Origin: Tumidithrix helvetica
GTDB taxonomy: Bacteria; Cyanobacteriota; Cyanobacteriia; Pseudanabaenales; Pseudanabaenaceae
Length of the DNA stretch: 64,000 nt
Direction: 5' to 3'
Assembly: GCF_965232925.1 (NCBI RefSeq)
Contig: NZ_CBDDRA010000004.1
Coordinates: forward strand, 186,001-250,000
Below the pieces are notes generated by a model, which worked only from the letters and a program-made list of their open reading frames with translations, searched no databases and was not told the origin of the DNA. A program made the translations under genes and the position numbers. This document shows positions 42,598 through 52,844 of this stretch, one piece after another. The first letter of the stretch is position 1. Every line of letters begins with the position of its first letter.

Positions 42598-44343
42598 ATG
42601 GCGCGATCGCAATTCAAACAACTTCAAGCCTACATGAGTCCCTTCTATGGGGATTTGGCATTAGGCACAATAGCTTTATTCCTCGTCAATGCCCTTGGCA
42701 CCTATATTCCTTGGCTGATTAGAGATGCTGTAGATAATCTGTCTAAAGTCTTTACCATGGATCAGGTAATGCACTTTGTCTGGTTGATCTTAGGTCTGGC
42801 ATCAGTAATGTGGGTAATCCGTATGGGTTCGCGGATGTGGCTTTTTGGGGTAGGGCGGCAGGTAGAGTATCTCCTCAAACAACAGGTATTCGAGCATTTG
42901 CTCAAACTCCCACCCAGTTATTTTTCCAAGCATCCTGCGGGTGAAATTATTAGCATTGTCACCAGCGACATCGAGAATATTCGCCGCATGTTGGGTTTTG
43001 CCGTACTGAGTCTGATTAACACGGTGTTTGCCTATGCCATGACCTTGCCTGCAATGATGGCGATCGATGTCAAATTGAGCCTATTATCGCTCTCTGTTTA
43101 TCCCCTCATGTTTGCGATCGTGAAATCTTTTAGCGGTCAATTGCGAGATCAGCAACTCAAAGTGCAGGAAGAGCTATCTGAGATTAGTTCCTTATTGCAA
43201 GAAGACCTCAATGGCATGGCACTGATCAAAACCTATGCTCAAGAGGAAAACGAACGTTCAGCCTTTAATCTACTCAATCAGCGACTCCTAGATGCGAATC
43301 TCATACTTGCAAAAACGCGCAACTTCCTGTTTCCTCTGCTTGGAGGCATTGCCAGTATTAGCTTTTTGACACTCCTCTGGTTTGGTGGCGAAATGTTGGC
43401 TGACCCCACCAGTAAATTTAAAGTTGGCGATCTGTTGTCTCTGATTATTTATGTAGAAAGATTGATCTTTCCCACAGCTTTACTTGGTTTTACGATTACC
43501 ACCTATCAGCGCGGACAGGTAAGCATCGATCGCGTCCAGGGCATTTTGGATATCCCTCCCGCCATTGTGGATCCGCCGAATGCGATCGAGATGACCATAG
43601 AACAAGTTAAGGGACGAATTGAGGCAAGAAATCTCTCCTTTACCTATGCAGGGGCTACAGAACCTACATTAGATGGGGTGAACTTTGCGATCGCATCCGG
43701 TGAAACCGTCGCGATCATCGGTGCTGTAGGTTCAGGCAAGTCCACCCTAGCCAATGCCCTGTTGCGCCTCATCGATCTTGCTCCGAATCAGTTATTTATC
43801 GATGGCGTTGATATCACAACACTCAAGGTACATGACCTTAGAAGCATCATTACCTACGTGCCCCAAGACAGCTTTTTGTTTAGCACCACGATGCGAAACA
43901 ATATTCGCTATGGGAAACCCCAAGCAGCCGACTCAGAGGTTGAGTATTTTGCCGAGCAAGCCCGCATTCAAAGCGAAATTCTTAACTTTCCCCGCCAATA
44001 TGACACCCTAGTTGGCGAGAGGGGGATAACACTCTCAGGCGGACAGCGCCAACGTACTGCCCTTGCCAGAGCTTTGCTAGTAGATTCGCCCGTTTTACTG
44101 CTCGATGACGCCCTATCGAGTGTGGATAATCAGACAGCTACAGGCATTTTGGCAAATTTACCCAAACACAAAACCGTTATTTTTATCTCACACCAACTCT
44201 CTGCGGCTGCCAACGCCGATCGCATCATCTTGATGGATCGGGGCAAGGTCGTCCAGATTGGGACGCATCAAGAGCTACTGAAAGAATCCAGTTTGTACGG
44301 TAAACTGTGGAATCAACACAAGTTAGAAGAAGTCTTGCGTTAG
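42598..44343 (+). CDS. ABC exporter, fused membrane and ATPase domains (MsbA-like)
   Basis: A 581-residue half transporter. Six membrane spans lie in residues 15-310. The ATPase domain has Walker A GAVGSGKSTL, the Q-loop ITYVPQDSFLFS, signature LSGGQRQRTA and Walker B VLLLDDALS. It forms a homodimer or heterodimer in the inner membrane that exports lipids, peptides or drugs; the substrate is unknown. Start ATG at 42598. The genes to 46083 run in the same direction with short gaps and may be co-transcribed. Confidence 0.92.
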   Translation: MARSQFKQLQAYMSPFYGDLALGTIALFLVNALGTYIPWLIRDAVDNLSKVFTMDQVMHFVWLILGLASVMWVIRMGSRMWLFGVGRQVEYLLKQQVFEHLLKLPPSYFSKHPAGEIISIVTSDIENIRRMLGFAVLSLINTVFAYAMTLPAMMAIDVKLSLLSLSVYPLMFAIVKSFSGQLRDQQLKVQEELSEISSLLQEDLNGMALIKTYAQEENERSAFNLLNQRLLDANLILAKTRNFLFPLLGGIASISFLTLLWFGGEMLADPTSKFKVGDLLSLIIYVERLIFPTALLGFTITTYQRGQVSIDRVQGILDIPPAIVDPPNAIEMTIEQVKGRIEARNLSFTYAGATEPTLDGVNFAIASGETVAIIGAVGSGKSTLANALLRLIDLAPNQLFIDGVDITTLKVHDLRSIITYVPQDSFLFSTTMRNNIRYGKPQAADSEVEYFAEQARIQSEILNFPRQYDTLVGERGITLSGGQRQRTALARALLVDSPVLLLDDALSSVDNQTATGILANLPKHKTVIFISHQLSAAANADRIILMDRGKVVQIGTHQELLKESSLYGKLWNQHKLEEVLR

Positions 44344-44361
44344 TTTTTTCACCCACATTCT

Positions 44362-45405
44362 GTGATTGCCCCAAACGATATTCTGATCTTGCAAGTCCCT
44401 ACCACAGGGGTTTCAGTTACAGATGCAGTACTTTTATGTATTCTTTTGACCCTATCTGGTATTTTCTCCGCTTCAGAAACTGCGATCACTGCCCTTGACA
44501 ATCTCAAGTTGCGATCGCTTATTCAAGATAAAGGCGATCGGGGTGGCATTTTTCGCCTTGTGCTGGAAAAGCGCACCCGTTTTATCACTACCCTGTTGAT
44601 CCTCAATACAATCGTCAACATTGGTGCAACGGTACTAACAACCAATATCTCCCTCAGTCTATTTGGTGAAGCTGGTTTAGGCATTGCCACAGTTGTTACA
44701 ACCATTTTGGTCTTAACATTTGGTGAAATCACGCCAAAGTCGATCGCTGTGAACCACGTGCTTCCACTTTTTCAGGTAATAGTGAAGCCAATTTACTGGA
44801 TGTCCATACTCATGTTGCCTGTATTGTTTCTATTTGAAAGCATCGCCCAGTGGACTATGCGACTATTTCGGGTTGGCAATACTCCAAGGGGCGAGTCCAT
44901 GCAAGACCTTCAGCTATTGATCGATGTCCTCAGCCACAGAGGTCAGTTAGATCTGGTCAAAGGGCAAATTCTCAATAAAGCCCTGTCACTGGATAATCTC
45001 AAAGTCAGAAAGGTAGTGAAATCGCGTGTTGATATGCAAACCATCGACTATGATGCTTCTCTTGAAGAAGCGATCGCGCTCTGTCTAGAAACGGGTTACT
45101 CGCGCTTGCCCGTCCAAGAAGAGTCTAAAGATAAAATTGTGGGGATCATTACCCTAAAACAAGCACTACAACATCACAAAACCAATGGGAATGTCTCAGT
45201 GAGCGATGTGATGGCAATGCCTGTATTCGTACCCGAAACCAAACGGGTCGCTGACTTACTCAAAGAAATGTTGGGTAAACAGCTCCATCTGGTGATTGTG
45301 GCAGATGAATATGGTGGCACGGTCGGTCTAGTTACTCTAGAGGACGTACTAGAAGAGTTAGTCGGAGAAATTTATGATGAAACAGACGATCGCGATACAG
45401 ATTAA
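44362..45405 (+). CDS. CNNM/CorC-family membrane protein (DUF21 plus CBS domains)
   Basis: A 347-residue protein with GTG start at 44362. It has a transmembrane CNNM (DUF21) domain (SGIFSASETAITALDNLKL, then three more spans to about residue 165) and a pair of CBS domains (VDMQTIDYDASLEEAIALC and VPETKRVADLLKEML, ending VTLEDVLEELVGEIYDE). Members export or sense Mg2+/Co2+. No C-terminal CorC_HlyC domain is present because the protein ends after the CBS pair. It lies 18 bp after the ABC exporter. Confidence 0.9.
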   Translation: MIAPNDILILQVPTTGVSVTDAVLLCILLTLSGIFSASETAITALDNLKLRSLIQDKGDRGGIFRLVLEKRTRFITTLLILNTIVNIGATVLTTNISLSLFGEAGLGIATVVTTILVLTFGEITPKSIAVNHVLPLFQVIVKPIYWMSILMLPVLFLFESIAQWTMRLFRVGNTPRGESMQDLQLLIDVLSHRGQLDLVKGQILNKALSLDNLKVRKVVKSRVDMQTIDYDASLEEAIALCLETGYSRLPVQEESKDKIVGIITLKQALQHHKTNGNVSVSDVMAMPVFVPETKRVADLLKEMLGKQLHLVIVADEYGGTVGLVTLEDVLEELVGEIYDETDDRDTD

Positions 45406-45417
45406 ACGGGGTGTTGC

Positions 45418-46083
45418 ATGAATTTTGACTTACCAGCACTGATCAAATCCCTAGGATTTTTGGGTGGACATTTAATCGTTTGGGGAATCATCTTTGCAGA
45501 GTCAGGGCTATTTGTTGGTTTTTTCTTGCCTGGTGACAGTCTCTTATTTACAGCGGGCTTTTTAGCATCGCAGGGCTTTCTCCATATTTGGCTATTAGCC
45601 ATAGGATGTTTTATCTGTGCCGTTTTGGGAGACAACGTTGGCTATGCTACGGGCAGCCGCTTTGGACGCAAGCTCTTTCAAAAGGAAGAATCCAGATTTT
45701 TTCACAAAGAGAATCTGATTAAAGCCCAAAACTTCTATGTAAAACACGGGAAGAAAACGATTATCTTGGCAAGGTTTTTACCCGTTGTCCGTACCTTTGC
45801 GCCCATTGTGGCAGGCATCGGCAAAATGCATTATGCCACCTTCTTTCGTTACAACCTCATGGGTGGATTTATTTGGACGATCGGCTTGACCCTTGCTGGA
45901 TTTTGGCTTGGGAAGCTGATCCCCGATGTCGATAAGTACCTATTGCCAATTGTTTTAGGGATTATCATCATTTCGATCGCACCCACACTAATCCATTTAG
46001 CCCAAGAGCGTCAGCCAAAACGTAAAGCTTCAGAAACAGAGGCAGCAAAAGTCGAGGTAGAGGACTTAAATACTGAAGAATAG
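45418..46083 (+). CDS. DedA/SNARE-associated family membrane protein
   Basis: A 221-residue inner membrane protein with the DedA signature FAESGLFVGFFLPGDSLLF (about 27-45) and the conserved RFLPVVRTFAPIVAGIGKM segment containing the arginine of this family. Four or five spans are visible. DedA proteins are thought to move lipids such as undecaprenyl phosphate across the membrane. Here the gene follows the CNNM gene by 12 bp and the C-terminal tail is charged. Confidence 0.93.
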   Translation: MNFDLPALIKSLGFLGGHLIVWGIIFAESGLFVGFFLPGDSLLFTAGFLASQGFLHIWLLAIGCFICAVLGDNVGYATGSRFGRKLFQKEESRFFHKENLIKAQNFYVKHGKKTIILARFLPVVRTFAPIVAGIGKMHYATFFRYNLMGGFIWTIGLTLAGFWLGKLIPDVDKYLLPIVLGIIIISIAPTLIHLAQERQPKRKASETEAAKVEVEDLNTEE

Positions 46084-46329
46084 TGTCTCCAATGCTGGCT
46101 TATTCGAGCGATTAGATGATTGACAGGGGCGATCGTCTAAGCATTTAAGCGTAACTTTGAGTAAAACGCTTTAATTTATCTAGGCATTTCTATAAAATCA
46201 ATATAAAATCCGAAAGCTTAGTGATATTGGTTAAATCCTTGCGTCTCCCAATTATCACTTTATTCTCACAATGTTTGCTCTAATATCTCATTTGGAAACA
46301 TTTTAGATACCTGCAAAGCCTTTATAACC

Positions 46330-46770
46330 ATGACAAATGAAAGAACGATATGGAAAGCTATAAAGGATAGTATTCGAGATCTCCCCGATCGCCGAAACGT
46401 TATTTTTTGTGGCATGGTTCACCATGATGTCCTGCACCTATTAGTTGCACAGATGGATCCGATCTTAATTGGGGATGTTTGGGTAGATGGCGTTAGTGGG
46501 TTGAATGTTTCTTACTTCCATCAAGGTGAATGGAAGGAGCAATACGACGGTGGGCATCTTGACGAATTACGGATGGCAATCCATGAAGCGATTGTCCTTC
46601 CTTCCCCTATAGCCTTGCTTAGGTTAATGGAGTGGTCAAGGTGGATGCTCGTTCGAAAGATTAACCCTATTTCTGTCATCTATCGCCACTATAAAGCCTA
46701 TAAAAAATGGCTCAACGCTCCAGTCATAGAATTCACCCGTGATTTAGTCTCACAACAAACTTTTAAATAA
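46330..46770 (+). CDS. Hypothetical protein
   Basis: A 146-residue soluble-looking protein with no recognisable domain. It begins MTNERTIWKAIKDSIRDLPD and has a MVHHDVLHLL segment and WSRWMLVRKINPISVIYRHYK near the end. It has a single ATG and is isolated on the plus strand between the DedA gene and chlP. Not assigned to a known family. Confidence 0.6.
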   Translation: MTNERTIWKAIKDSIRDLPDRRNVIFCGMVHHDVLHLLVAQMDPILIGDVWVDGVSGLNVSYFHQGEWKEQYDGGHLDELRMAIHEAIVLPSPIALLRLMEWSRWMLVRKINPISVIYRHYKAYKKWLNAPVIEFTRDLVSQQTFK

Positions 46771-46893
46771 GCAAAAAACTAAATTCTGAAACACAAATGT
46801 TAATATTCATCACTTTCGGATGAGTCGTAAAGATTGGCAGTGTTACCATGCCTTACATAATCACTGTCGCGATATAGCTTTAGGAGCAAATCT

Positions 46894-48114
46894 TTGACGT
46901 TACGAGTTGCTGTTGTAGGAGGAGGTCCTGCAGGTTCTTGTGCTGCTGAAACTTTAGCCAAAGCAGGAATTGAAACCTATTTATTTGAACGCAAACTAGA
47001 CAATGCCAAGCCCTGTGGGGGGGCTATTCCTCTGTGCATGGTGTCTGAGTTTGAATTACCACCCCATATCATCGATCGACGCGTGCGGAAGATGAAAATG
47101 ATATCGCCTAGCAACGTAGAGGTAGATATCGCCATCGAGAACCCAGATGAATATATTGGCATGTGTCGCCGCGAAATTTTAGATGGTTTTTTGCGCGATC
47201 GCGCGGCAAGTTTGGGCGCACAGTTGATCAATGGTCGCGTACTTGAGATCAAAATCACCGAAAACGGCAAGCAACCCTACAAGATTGAGTATTCAGACAT
47301 GTCTTCGGGTGGTCCTGAAGGTGTAATGAAATCACTAGAAGTAGACTTGATCGTGGGCGCTGATGGGTTTAACTCTGTCGTCGCCAAAGCCATTGATGCA
47401 GGTGATTACAACTATGCGATCGCTTTTCAAGAGCGCATCAGGATTTCTGATGAAAAGATGAAATACTACGAAGATCTTGCCGAAATGTATGTAGGTAATG
47501 ATGTTTCTACGGATTTCTATGCTTGGGTATTTCCTAAATACGATCACGTTGCCGTAGGTACTGGCACAATGAAGGTCAATCAACGGGATATCAAAAAGCT
47601 ACAGGCAGGAATTCGTACCCGCGCCCATAACCGCATTGAAGGTGGCGAGATCATTAAGATTGAGGCTCATCCCATTCCCGAACATCCCAGACCTCGGCGT
47701 GTCGTCGGTCGCGTTGCTCTTGTTGGTGATGCTGCTGGCTATGTGACCAAATCGAGCGGTGAAGGCATTTACTTTGCAGCTAAGTCTGGTCGGATGTGTG
47801 CCGAAGCGATCGTCGAGTTTGCCAAAGACAATACACGCATTCCAACGGAAGCAGACCTCAAAGTTTACCTCAAGCGTTGGGATAAAAAGTATGGCATCAC
47901 CTACACGGTATTAGATATTTTGCAACGTGTATTTTACGCCAGCGATGCCACGCGGGAGGCATTTGTAGAAATGTGTGCCGATAAGGATGTGCAAAAACTC
48001 ACCTTTGACAGCTACCTTTACAAAACCGTTGTGCCTGCGAACCCATTCGTTCAGCTCAAAATTACTGCCAAAACCATTGGTAGTCTGCTTAGAGGTAGTG
48101 CTTTAGCGCCTTAA
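46894..48114 (+). CDS. chlP: Geranylgeranyl diphosphate/chlorophyll reductase
   Basis: A 406-residue FAD-dependent reductase with VAVVGGGPAGSCAAETLAKAG (FAD binding), KPCGGAIPLCM and VALVGDAAGYVTKSSGEGIY, diagnostic of ChlP/BchP. It reduces the geranylgeranyl chain to phytyl for chlorophyll and tocopherol. Start is TTG at 46894 with AGGAG about 7 bp before it, which decides the start. The convergent psbM gene shares the terminator downstream. Confidence 0.97.
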   Translation: MTLRVAVVGGGPAGSCAAETLAKAGIETYLFERKLDNAKPCGGAIPLCMVSEFELPPHIIDRRVRKMKMISPSNVEVDIAIENPDEYIGMCRREILDGFLRDRAASLGAQLINGRVLEIKITENGKQPYKIEYSDMSSGGPEGVMKSLEVDLIVGADGFNSVVAKAIDAGDYNYAIAFQERIRISDEKMKYYEDLAEMYVGNDVSTDFYAWVFPKYDHVAVGTGTMKVNQRDIKKLQAGIRTRAHNRIEGGEIIKIEAHPIPEHPRPRRVVGRVALVGDAAGYVTKSSGEGIYFAAKSGRMCAEAIVEFAKDNTRIPTEADLKVYLKRWDKKYGITYTVLDILQRVFYASDATREAFVEMCADKDVQKLTFDSYLYKTVVPANPFVQLKITAKTIGSLLRGSALAP

Positions 48115-48129
48115 CTTTAAGGAGCTTAC

Positions 48130-48170
48130 AACTACAAAAGGGGCACAGCATCTGTGCCCCTTTTGTAGTT
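48130..48170. terminator. Long-stem bidirectional terminator between chlP and psbM
   Basis: Perfect 19-bp inverted repeat (48130-48148 and 48152-48170) with a 3-base loop and a core of AGGGGCACAG. The plus strand is followed by GATTTTT, and both strands have a U-rich 3' side of the stem. It can serve both chlP and the convergent psbM. Confidence 0.9.
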
Positions 48171-48191
48171 GATTTTTAAAATCGTAAGACT

Positions 48192-48308
48192 TTATTTACT
48201 CGTGCTTTCATCACGACTAGCCGTTTGAAGGTATAGAGCTAACAGGAATACCGTAGGCACAATGAGTGCTAGTGCTGTTGCCATCAAACCCAAAAAGTTG
48301 AATTCCAT
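48192..48308 (-). CDS. psbM: Photosystem II reaction center protein M
   Basis: A 38-residue membrane protein, MEFNFLGLMATALALIVPTV followed by FLLALYLQTASRDES. The NxLGxxAT start, IVPTVFLL span and LYLQTASR border match PsbM. PsbM sits at the photosystem II dimer interface. Its start ATG is at 48308. The gene points at chlP and ends 22 bp from the shared terminator. Confidence 0.9.
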   Translation of the reverse strand: MEFNFLGLMATALALIVPTVFLLALYLQTASRDESTSK

Positions 48309-48559
48309 AAGTTCTTTATATCTCCCTATATTGACAAGCTCAGTAGATTAAATAGATTAATACGCGTTTCAGAATTATTATTAAGTTTAACTTGAAGTAT
48401 GGCAATTCACGTAGGAATTACACATATTCGATTCTCTTTAGAATTACGGATTTATTAACTTGCAATATCTTTAGGGTGTGGCATCATGCCTACCTAGCTC
48501 GTTCAGCCAAGATCTTTAAAGGCAGTGAAAGTTTCGAGGTAGTTATATAAGGACAACGA

Positions 48560-48871
48560 ATGAAATATTTCTTCCTATCTCAAGGGTGGCAAGTAAGTCG
48601 AGTATGGGAGGCGTCAGGCTTATGGAATGAGCGGGTTTGGCGGCGCAAACCTTTAGTCGCCAAGATGGGTATATATATAGTAGATAAGACAGAAAAAATG
48701 GCGCTTTATAAGGTTGAAGATGCCGTTCACATGCTTGAAGTCATCCCTGATGAATTGCTCGATCGCTCCGCTAATACTGAGCAGTTATCTAACAATGCGA
48801 TCGGGAAAGTTCGGATTACGCGCTTGGTGTCAGCCGAGCAGGCACTAGAGAGAATTTCTCCCATTAGCTAG
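48560..48871 (+). CDS. Hypothetical protein
   Basis: A 103-residue protein with aromatic-rich start MKYFFLSQGWQVSRVWEASG and no recognisable domain. AAGGA lies about 7 bp before the ATG. Composition and length suggest a small soluble regulator or chaperone-like protein but no function can be assigned. It is read in the same direction as the GGDEF-EAL gene, 241 bp upstream of it. Confidence 0.6.
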   Translation: MKYFFLSQGWQVSRVWEASGLWNERVWRRKPLVAKMGIYIVDKTEKMALYKVEDAVHMLEVIPDELLDRSANTEQLSNNAIGKVRITRLVSAEQALERISPIS

Positions 48872-49112
48872 AATGCTCTGCGATCGCAGTTGAACCCCAA
48901 ACAGTCCTGTATTTAGCAAATTTTTAGATTTTTGGTTTAGATCTAAGAAAAACCTAATAGATTCTTCTAAATACGCTCAAATGCAAGCAATTTGTCTTCC
49001 TAGTGACATCAAGTTACTAGGAAAATATGTCAACCTGAAGGTAGGATCTTAAAGAAAGGGGAGCGCATGGGTTTCGGTAGTTCTGACAGCAAAGACTGGA
49101 TCTTTCTAGATT

Positions 49113-51107
49113 ATGACCTTGATAGGTAACCTAGCTGGTAAAGGTAAAGGTGCCGAAAAAGCTACAAAGACTTCAAGTGGCACTTCAGTTTCAAATTATT
49201 TGATCGTATCGTTTTTTATTCAGTTTTTTATCATTTTTGGTGCGATCAGTTGGTTATCTTTCACAATCTGGCAAATAGTTCTATTTTGCTCGTTAGCTCT
49301 ACTGCTTTTGGTGTTTGTAAATATCCCCACAATCCGATGGATAAAGCAATTACGCACAGAATATAAGCAAACCCAAGAAGCACTGCACATCGCCAACGAT
49401 CGCCTTCAGATTGCGCTCGAAGCTGTACCAGGAATTGCGTCTTGGATTAGCTCAGATCTCCACTATCTAGGCGTAAATCGACACCTTGCCAACCTACTCA
49501 ACATGCCTCAATCCTCCTTTATTGGTAAAGAGCTTGGGTTCCTGCATAATGATTCTGAATTTAGCGAGTTTATTCATCACTTCTTTGGCAGCGAAGCCCT
49601 AGAAGCAACGAAAGAAGTCATGACTGAGATCGATGGTTCGATCATGAACTTCTTGATTGTGGCGCAAAAATATAACCTAAACCAGTCAGCTTTGGTACTT
49701 GGTATAGATATCACAGCACGCAAGCAAGCAGAACTGGCATTGGTTCAAGCTGAAGCCAAGTACCGTTATGAAGCTTCCTTTGACTCATTGACAGGGCTTT
49801 CTAACCGCAAGCAATTTAACCAAAAATTGCTGCAATCCCTGCTCAATGCACGGGAGCAAAATACCATTCTCGCAGTATTGTTTTTAGATTTAGATCGGTT
49901 TCAGATCGTCAATGATTCTCTGGGGCACATGGTAGGCGATCGCCTACTGCAAGCAGTATCTCAAAGATTACGGGACTCTGTGGGCGAAGGCAATCTGGTA
50001 GCACGTTGGGGTGGAGATGAGTTTACGATTTTGCTATTAGATATCCATACGGTTGAAGATGCAATCGACCGAGCCCAGATCGTTTTAGATACACTTAAAC
50101 CCAGCTTTACGATTGATGGTTATGCCATGCGCACCAGTGGCAGTATTGGGATCTCCTTCTATCCCTTTGATGGCAGGGATGCGGACACTCTGATCAAGAA
50201 TGCCGATGCTGCTCTCTATTATGCCAAAGCCCAAGGAAGGAATAATTTCCAAACCTATTCACATAAGATGAATAGCGATTCATTTACGCTATTGGCACTG
50301 AGGAGCAGCATGCACAGTGCCATAGAAAATGATGAGTTTGTGATTCATTTTCAGCCCAAAGTTAATGCTGAGACATCAGAAATTACGGGCGTAGAGGCAC
50401 TGATCCGCTGGCAACATCCTGAGTTAGGACTGATTGCACCTAGCCAATTTATCCCGCTAGCGGAAGATAATGGATTGATTGTCTCCATTGGGGAATGGTT
50501 ATTACGTAATGTCTGCAAGCAAAACCATGCTTGGCAAGTTGCAGGTCTGAAGCCAGTCACTGTTGGGGTAAATCTATCGGCTCGACAATTTTTACAACCC
50601 AATCTGGTCATGACGATCGCAAATATTTTAGCTGAGACAGGTTTGGAGCCCCAATGGCTAGAGCTAGAAATTACTGAAAGCTTAGCCATGAATGATTGGG
50701 AATATACCAGTGCGGTATTAGAAAAGCTGTATAGCATGGGGGTTCAGATCGCCATTGATGACTTTGGCACAGGACATTCTTCTTTGAGTGCGCTCAAAAA
50801 ATTTCCCATTCATACGCTCAAAATCGATCGATCCTTTATTCAAGAGATTGCGTTCAATCCCCACGACAAAGCGATCGTGGGTGCGATCGTATCCCTTGCC
50901 AAGGGACTCAATCTCAATGTGGTAGTTGAAGGTGTAGAGACAAGCGAGCAATTACGTTGCCTGCGATCGCTGGAATGCGATCAAGTTCAAGGTTTCTTTT
51001 TTAGTCCGCCGATGCCCGTGGAATTGATTACAGACATGCTTGCCCTTGACACCATTCCAACGGAATTTAACCCTATAGACAAACTATCCACCCAGCCAAG
51101 CATTTAG
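49113..51107 (+). CDS. Membrane GGDEF-EAL protein with PAS domain
   Basis: A 664-residue protein. Two membrane spans at about 28-73 are followed by a short helix and a PAS-like domain (about 88-205). The GGDEF domain has RWGGDEFTILL with the motif intact. The EAL domain has VEALIRWQHP and DDFGTGHSSLSALKKF. Both domains could be active. No RxxD inhibitory site precedes GGDEF, so product inhibition is not expected. It makes or breaks cyclic di-GMP, a regulator of biofilm and surface polysaccharide. Its stop overlaps the convergent M61 gene by 24 bp. Confidence 0.93.
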   Translation: MTLIGNLAGKGKGAEKATKTSSGTSVSNYLIVSFFIQFFIIFGAISWLSFTIWQIVLFCSLALLLLVFVNIPTIRWIKQLRTEYKQTQEALHIANDRLQIALEAVPGIASWISSDLHYLGVNRHLANLLNMPQSSFIGKELGFLHNDSEFSEFIHHFFGSEALEATKEVMTEIDGSIMNFLIVAQKYNLNQSALVLGIDITARKQAELALVQAEAKYRYEASFDSLTGLSNRKQFNQKLLQSLLNAREQNTILAVLFLDLDRFQIVNDSLGHMVGDRLLQAVSQRLRDSVGEGNLVARWGGDEFTILLLDIHTVEDAIDRAQIVLDTLKPSFTIDGYAMRTSGSIGISFYPFDGRDADTLIKNADAALYYAKAQGRNNFQTYSHKMNSDSFTLLALRSSMHSAIENDEFVIHFQPKVNAETSEITGVEALIRWQHPELGLIAPSQFIPLAEDNGLIVSIGEWLLRNVCKQNHAWQVAGLKPVTVGVNLSARQFLQPNLVMTIANILAETGLEPQWLELEITESLAMNDWEYTSAVLEKLYSMGVQIAIDDFGTGHSSLSALKKFPIHTLKIDRSFIQEIAFNPHDKAIVGAIVSLAKGLNLNVVVEGVETSEQLRCLRSLECDQVQGFFFSPPMPVELITDMLALDTIPTEFNPIDKLSTQPSI

Positions 51108-52844
51108 GTTTTCGATCTGACTAGAGGAAGGATGAGAGAGGGGCGTGAGCACGCAGCGATCGCCAACCGTAGGCTGTAGGGTGAGTTGGGTATGTACCAA
51201 TCGATCTTGTTGAAATAGTGATAATTCAATCCGATCGCCTGCGGCAAAGTCCATTAAGCGATCGGACAGGTTCTCAGCCGTTACCCGTATTCCATTCATG
51301 GCTAACAACTCATCCCCTGGGGAAATTCCCGCAAAGTAAGCAGGGGAGTTTGCCTCTACGGTTTTAATCGACTGGACTCCATTCGCACCCTTGAGGGTCA
51401 AGCCCAAGTAGGGCAGTTGCTCAGTCGTAGCAAAAGCCTGAACTTCCAATCCAAAGGGCTCAAAATAGAAGTTATAGTCTAGTTCTTTTGTGCCATACAA
51501 ATAGGACTGCCAAAATTCATCTAGATTCGCACCTGCAACAGTTTCGATCGCTTCATGCAGTTCTGATTCCAAAAAACCAATTTCTGATTTACCAAATCGC
51601 TGCCACATAATTTGCATGACCGTATCTAGCGATCTCTGATTGTTGGTTTTATCGCGAATCAGGAGATCTAGCAACATCGAAACCAGTTCGCCTTTGAGAT
51701 AGTAGGAAATCTGTGTATTGGGACTATTGGCATCAGGGCGATAGAGTTTAATCCAAGTATCCAAACTCGATTCATGTAAGGATTGGACGTGGCGACCATA
51801 GGTGGTTTGTAAACGGGTGATGCTGTCTCCCAACAATTTCAAGAAATGCTTACTATCGTAAATCTTTGCCCGTAAAGGAACGAGCTGATCGTAATAACTC
51901 GTAGTTCCTTCGCTAAACCAGAGAGAAGGGGTGTAGTTTTCTCGATCGTAGTCAAAGGTTTCCAATGCCTTTGGACGCAAGCGTTTGACATTCCATGTGT
52001 GAAAAAACTCGTGGGCAACGAGGTTGACAAATCGCAAGTAATTATCTGGTTTGCGAAAGCCAAAACGATTGAAATTTAGGGTGCAGCAGTTTTTGTGCTC
52101 CAATCCACCAAAGCCCCCAGAAGAGAGATGTACAAGGAACAGAAAGCGATCGTAGGGCAATCCGCCAAAAATTTCAGCTTCGGTTTCTATGAGTATTTTC
52201 GTATCCTGCACAATCCGTTTGGGATCGTGATTCCCTTCTCCCCAAATTACAAAGGTATGGGGCTTGCCTAGTACGGTAAATTCATGGCGGGTGTGGATGC
52301 CGATCTCAAAGGGACTATCCACAAGCGTGTCAAAATCCGCCGCATAGAAGGTATTTGGTTTTCCTTCTACGGCAGGTAGGGCTGTGGCGATCGCCCATTC
52401 TGGCTTGGGTAACTCAATCTCTACGGTTAGAGGATGCTGCTCGTGCTGCGGCACAAACATAAAGGTCGCCCCCCCATTGAAGTAGCTGTGTGTACTATCG
52501 ACATGGTTGGTGCGCACGGTTAGATCGTTGGCAAAGATTTTGTAACTAATTTGAATCGATTCAGATTCAGGGTGGCGTTGAATTTGCCAGTGGTTTTTAC
52601 TAATTTTTTGCCATGCTAGCGGTTTGCCGCGATCGTCTTGCGCTGTAAATTCTTGTAAATGTTTGGCATATTCTCGAACCAGATAAGACCCTGGCGACCA
52701 GACTGGCAAATGCACATCTAAAAATTCTGCCTGCCAAGACTCTACGGTAAAGCGAATATGTAGTAGGTGCGTGGCTGGCTGCGGCATCGAGACTTGAAAA
52801 TGCCAAGGCTTTAGATCTGAGTTTGTTAAGGATGGGGTTTGCAC
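51084..52844 (-). CDS. M61-family glycyl aminopeptidase-like metalloprotease with PDZ domain
   Basis: A 586-residue cytoplasmic peptidase. The zinc motif VAHEFFHTW (H278, E279, H282) and the third ligand in FSEGTTSYYD (E312) are intact. A PDZ domain covers about 480-560 (PYLGLTLKG, GDELLAMNGIRV). M61 enzymes cleave N-terminal glycine or act as glycyl aminopeptidases, with some cyanobacterial homologues of unknown substrate. GTG start at 52844. No signal peptide. Confidence 0.92.
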   Translation of the reverse strand: MQTPSLTNSDLKPWHFQVSMPQPATHLLHIRFTVESWQAEFLDVHLPVWSPGSYLVREYAKHLQEFTAQDDRGKPLAWQKISKNHWQIQRHPESESIQISYKIFANDLTVRTNHVDSTHSYFNGGATFMFVPQHEQHPLTVEIELPKPEWAIATALPAVEGKPNTFYAADFDTLVDSPFEIGIHTRHEFTVLGKPHTFVIWGEGNHDPKRIVQDTKILIETEAEIFGGLPYDRFLFLVHLSSGGFGGLEHKNCCTLNFNRFGFRKPDNYLRFVNLVAHEFFHTWNVKRLRPKALETFDYDRENYTPSLWFSEGTTSYYDQLVPLRAKIYDSKHFLKLLGDSITRLQTTYGRHVQSLHESSLDTWIKLYRPDANSPNTQISYYLKGELVSMLLDLLIRDKTNNQRSLDTVMQIMWQRFGKSEIGFLESELHEAIETVAGANLDEFWQSYLYGTKELDYNFYFEPFGLEVQAFATTEQLPYLGLTLKGANGVQSIKTVEANSPAYFAGISPGDELLAMNGIRVTAENLSDRLMDFAAGDRIELSLFQQDRLVHTQLTLQPTVGDRCVLTPLSHPSSSQIENLNAWLGG